Of a DNA stretch of 15,036 nt, positions 13,467 to 15,036 are shown piece by piece. Location of the stretch: the NCBI GenBank assembly GCA_018268545.1, contig JAFDWI010000212.1:1-15036 (forward strand). Direction: 5' to 3'. Source of the stretch: Actinomycetota bacterium. GTDB taxonomy: Bacteria > Actinomycetota > Acidimicrobiia > Acidimicrobiales > Iamiaceae. A program made the translations under genes and the position numbers. How positions within the stretch are numbered: the stretch's first letter is position 1; every line of letters starts with the position of its first letter. The notes beneath the pieces were generated by a model. It did no database searches. It had not been told where the DNA came from and saw only the letters and a program-made list of their open reading frames with translations.

Positions 13467-13526
13467 GGCGGACCTCACCTTCGGTGGCTGACAGCACTGT
13501 TAGATTCGCTCAGGTAGATTAGCCCG
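13467..13526. promoter_or_regulatory. Divergent promoter region with operator candidate
   Basis: Sixty bases separate the amidohydrolase (-) from the double-TetR gene (+). TAGATT occurs twice (13501-13506 and 13515-13520). The second ends six bases before the TetR ATG and could be the -10 box of a leaderless transcript, since no ribosome binding site is visible there. The segment 13488-13510 matches 4612-4590 (minus) at 18 of 23 positions, including CTGACA and TGTTAGAT, and would overlap the TetR promoter's -35 region. AAGGTGAGG (13474-13482) is the amidohydrolase ribosome binding site. Confidence 0.5.
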
Positions 13527-14873
13527 ATGGCGAGAGCGGCGACCGCGAACACGACCGGAGGCGAGCCGATACCCCCCGCTACCGTGCAGTCCGTGGCCGC
13601 CACGAGCACTCGACGTCGCAAACCGTTCGGGACGAACCCCGAAGTCGGCGAGCGGGGCACCGAGACCGAGTCGCGGATCCTCACCGCCGCGCTCGAGGTG
13701 TTCGCCGAATCCGGATTCGCCGCGTCGCGCGTCGAGTTGATCACCGAGCGATCCGGGTGCTCACGGCCGGCGTTCTACCAGTACTTCTCGTCCAAGGACG
13801 ACGTGTTCTGGCGTCTCGGACGCCGCCTCGGCCGGGCACTCGTCGACCTGGGTCGTTCACTCGGCCCGGTCGGTCCCGACGCGGAGGGCGTCGCCACCCT
13901 CACCGACTGGATGGACGATTTCGTCGACCTGTACCTGGAGTATGCGGCGGTCTTCGAAGGGTTCCAGTCCGCGACCCGCGAAACCGTCGGCGCCGCACAG
14001 GACTCGTCCGGGGTCGCACAACGCCTCGACGATGCGCTGGTGCGGGCGTTCGGGGTGGGGCGGACCCGCGAGAACCGGGCGCTCGCCAGTGTCATCGCGG
14101 CGATCATCTACCGCTGCACCTTCTACTGGAAGGCGATGAGCGCCGTCGGCGAGTTCGAGCGCGAACGGCTCACCCGTGGGCTCGCGTTCGGCACGCACCG
14201 GTTGTTCCTCGGCCCGATTCCCGGCGTGAACGTGCCCCGACGTCGCCACCGCGGACCGGTCCGGCCGGTCGACTTCGACCGGCCCGGTACGCCGACGACC
14301 GATCCGACGTTACGACCCCGAGGTCTGGCGACCCGGCGCAGCCTGCTCGACGCCGGCGCGCAGATCCTCCCGACGCACGGCTACCACGACGCCCGCGTCG
14401 ACGACATCGCGGAGCTCGCCCGGGTCAGCCGTGGCAGCTTCTACCGCTACTTCGAAGACAAGGACGACTTCTTCCGCGTGCTCGCGGGTGAAGCGGGCGA
14501 CGCGATGATCGACCTGCTCGAGCGTTTTCCCACCGGCGACGATCGCGACGAGCTCCGCACCTGGTTGAACGCTTGGTTCATCCTGTACGACTCGAACGGC
14601 GGGGTGATCACCGTCTGGCAGGAGATGCAACAGGGTGGAGGTGATCTGGTCACCTACTCCCAACAGGTCGCCGCTGCGATCGTGGGTGGCCTGGTCGAGA
14701 TGTTCACCCGCGCCGGCCACGACGATCCGCTGTTCGACGCGCTGGTGTTGCTCGCGCTGATCGAACGCCTCCCCTACCGCACGTACACCCTCGGCTACGA
14801 GACCCCGGCCCGCGCGATCGACGCGGCGTCGACAACGATTCGGCGCGTCGTGATGGGGTTCGACGCTTCGTGA
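13527..14873 (+). CDS. Tandem (double) TetR transcriptional regulator, Mce3R-like
   Basis: The 448-residue protein holds two complete TetR units in one chain. The first helix-turn-helix spans about 47-95 (ESRILTAALEVFAESGF, then SRPAFYQYFSSKDDVF), with a ligand/dimer domain to about 228. The second spans about 269-318 (TRRSLLDAGAQILPTHGY, then SRGSFYRYFEDKDDFF), with its own helical domain to about 445. A basic, proline-rich linker (about 231-266) joins them. Normal TetR proteins have about 200 residues and one such unit. Mycobacterium Mce3R has the same double layout and represses lipid-catabolism genes, so a repressor of this cluster responding to an acyl-CoA or sterol-like ligand is plausible. 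ATG at 13527 has no ribosome binding site but may be leaderless. The gene overlaps the next dehydrogenase by 4 bp (GTGA). Confidence 0.9.
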   Translation: MARAATANTTGGEPIPPATVQSVAATSTRRRKPFGTNPEVGERGTETESRILTAALEVFAESGFAASRVELITERSGCSRPAFYQYFSSKDDVFWRLGRRLGRALVDLGRSLGPVGPDAEGVATLTDWMDDFVDLYLEYAAVFEGFQSATRETVGAAQDSSGVAQRLDDALVRAFGVGRTRENRALASVIAAIIYRCTFYWKAMSAVGEFERERLTRGLAFGTHRLFLGPIPGVNVPRRRHRGPVRPVDFDRPGTPTTDPTLRPRGLATRRSLLDAGAQILPTHGYHDARVDDIAELARVSRGSFYRYFEDKDDFFRVLAGEAGDAMIDLLERFPTGDDRDELRTWLNAWFILYDSNGGVITVWQEMQQGGGDLVTYSQQVAAAIVGGLVEMFTRAGHDDPLFDALVLLALIERLPYRTYTLGYETPARAIDAASTTIRRVVMGFDAS

Positions 14874-15036
14874 GCGCCCGCCCGCCCGACGACGAGTTGG
14901 CTGCGTTGCGAGCGGCCGCCGACCAGTTCCTGGCAGCCCATTGCCCGCCCTCGGTGCCCCGGTCGATGCACGAGGGCGCGTCGAGCGACGATGCCTTGTG
15001 GACGGCAATGGTCGCCCAAGGGTGGGCATCGGTCCG
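14870..15036 (+). CDS. Acyl-CoA dehydrogenase, N-terminal fragment
   Basis: GTG at 14870 overlaps the TetR stop as GTGA and opens a frame that runs off the right edge after 55 codons. It begins with S-A-R-P-P, continues with DDELAALRAAADQFLAAHCP and ends with DDALWTAMVAQGWASV. This is the first helix and the 'LW-x-x-M/L-x-x-x-G-W' turn of the acyl-CoA dehydrogenase N-terminal domain, as in the short FadE subunit encoded at 3406-4524. It is the third dehydrogenase subunit gene in the window and is co-transcribed with the regulator. No catalytic motif is visible in the fragment. Confidence 0.75.
   Translation, partial: MSARPPDDELAALRAAADQFLAAHCPPSVPRSMHEGASSDDALWTAMVAQGWASV

Overview
The window is high-GC DNA with frequent GTG and TTG starts, 4-bp ATGA/GTGA gene overlaps, several start codons placed where leaderless transcription is plausible, and no insertion sequence, RNA gene or CRISPR array that I can see. 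The gene mix (paired acyl-CoA dehydrogenases, amidohydrolase-2 proteins, a thiolase-like protein with a DUF35 partner, a TesB thioesterase, an AMP-forming acyl-CoA ligase and a tandem TetR regulator) fits an actinobacterium. The overall style suggests Acidimicrobiia (Ilumatobacter-like) or a mycobacterial relative. That placement is inference.

Layout. 1-1153: the 3' end of a LON-type substrate-binding protein (+), a convergent hairpin and a tandem-GNAT acetyltransferase (-). 1226-2083: a complete VapBC toxin-antitoxin pair bounded by two direct copies of a 49-bp palindromic element. 2150-4524 (-): two acyl-CoA dehydrogenase subunits overlapping by 4 bp. 4633-7486 (+): an amidohydrolase and an acyl-CoA ligase, also overlapping, transcribed divergently from the dehydrogenases. 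7688-8243 (+): a MazE antitoxin and a MazF toxin gene interrupted by a one-base frame change. 8481-9323 (-): a methyltransferase. 9469-13466 (-): amidohydrolase, DUF35 protein, thiolase-like protein and TesB thioesterase, in that order of transcription. 13527-15036 (+): a double-TetR regulator (Mce3R-like architecture) overlapping the start of another acyl-CoA dehydrogenase.

How it may work. The core looks like a catabolic cluster for a carboxylic acid with a branched or cyclic skeleton, such as a lipid, sterol side chain or terpenoid. The ligase would make the CoA ester and the two-subunit dehydrogenase would desaturate it. The thiolase-like/DUF35 pair, which lacks the usual thiolase nucleophile, may carry out retro-aldol cleavage as Ltp2-DUF35 complexes do in steroid side-chain degradation. 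TesB would release CoA. The amidohydrolases may act on a ring, lactone or carboxylate intermediate. The substrate cannot be read from the sequence. A motif matching at 18 of 23 positions lies in both divergent promoter regions (4590-4612 and 13488-13510), so the tandem TetR protein is a candidate regulator of both. The two toxin-antitoxin loci, one repeat-bounded and one apparently decaying, look like accessory insertions between the catabolic blocks.
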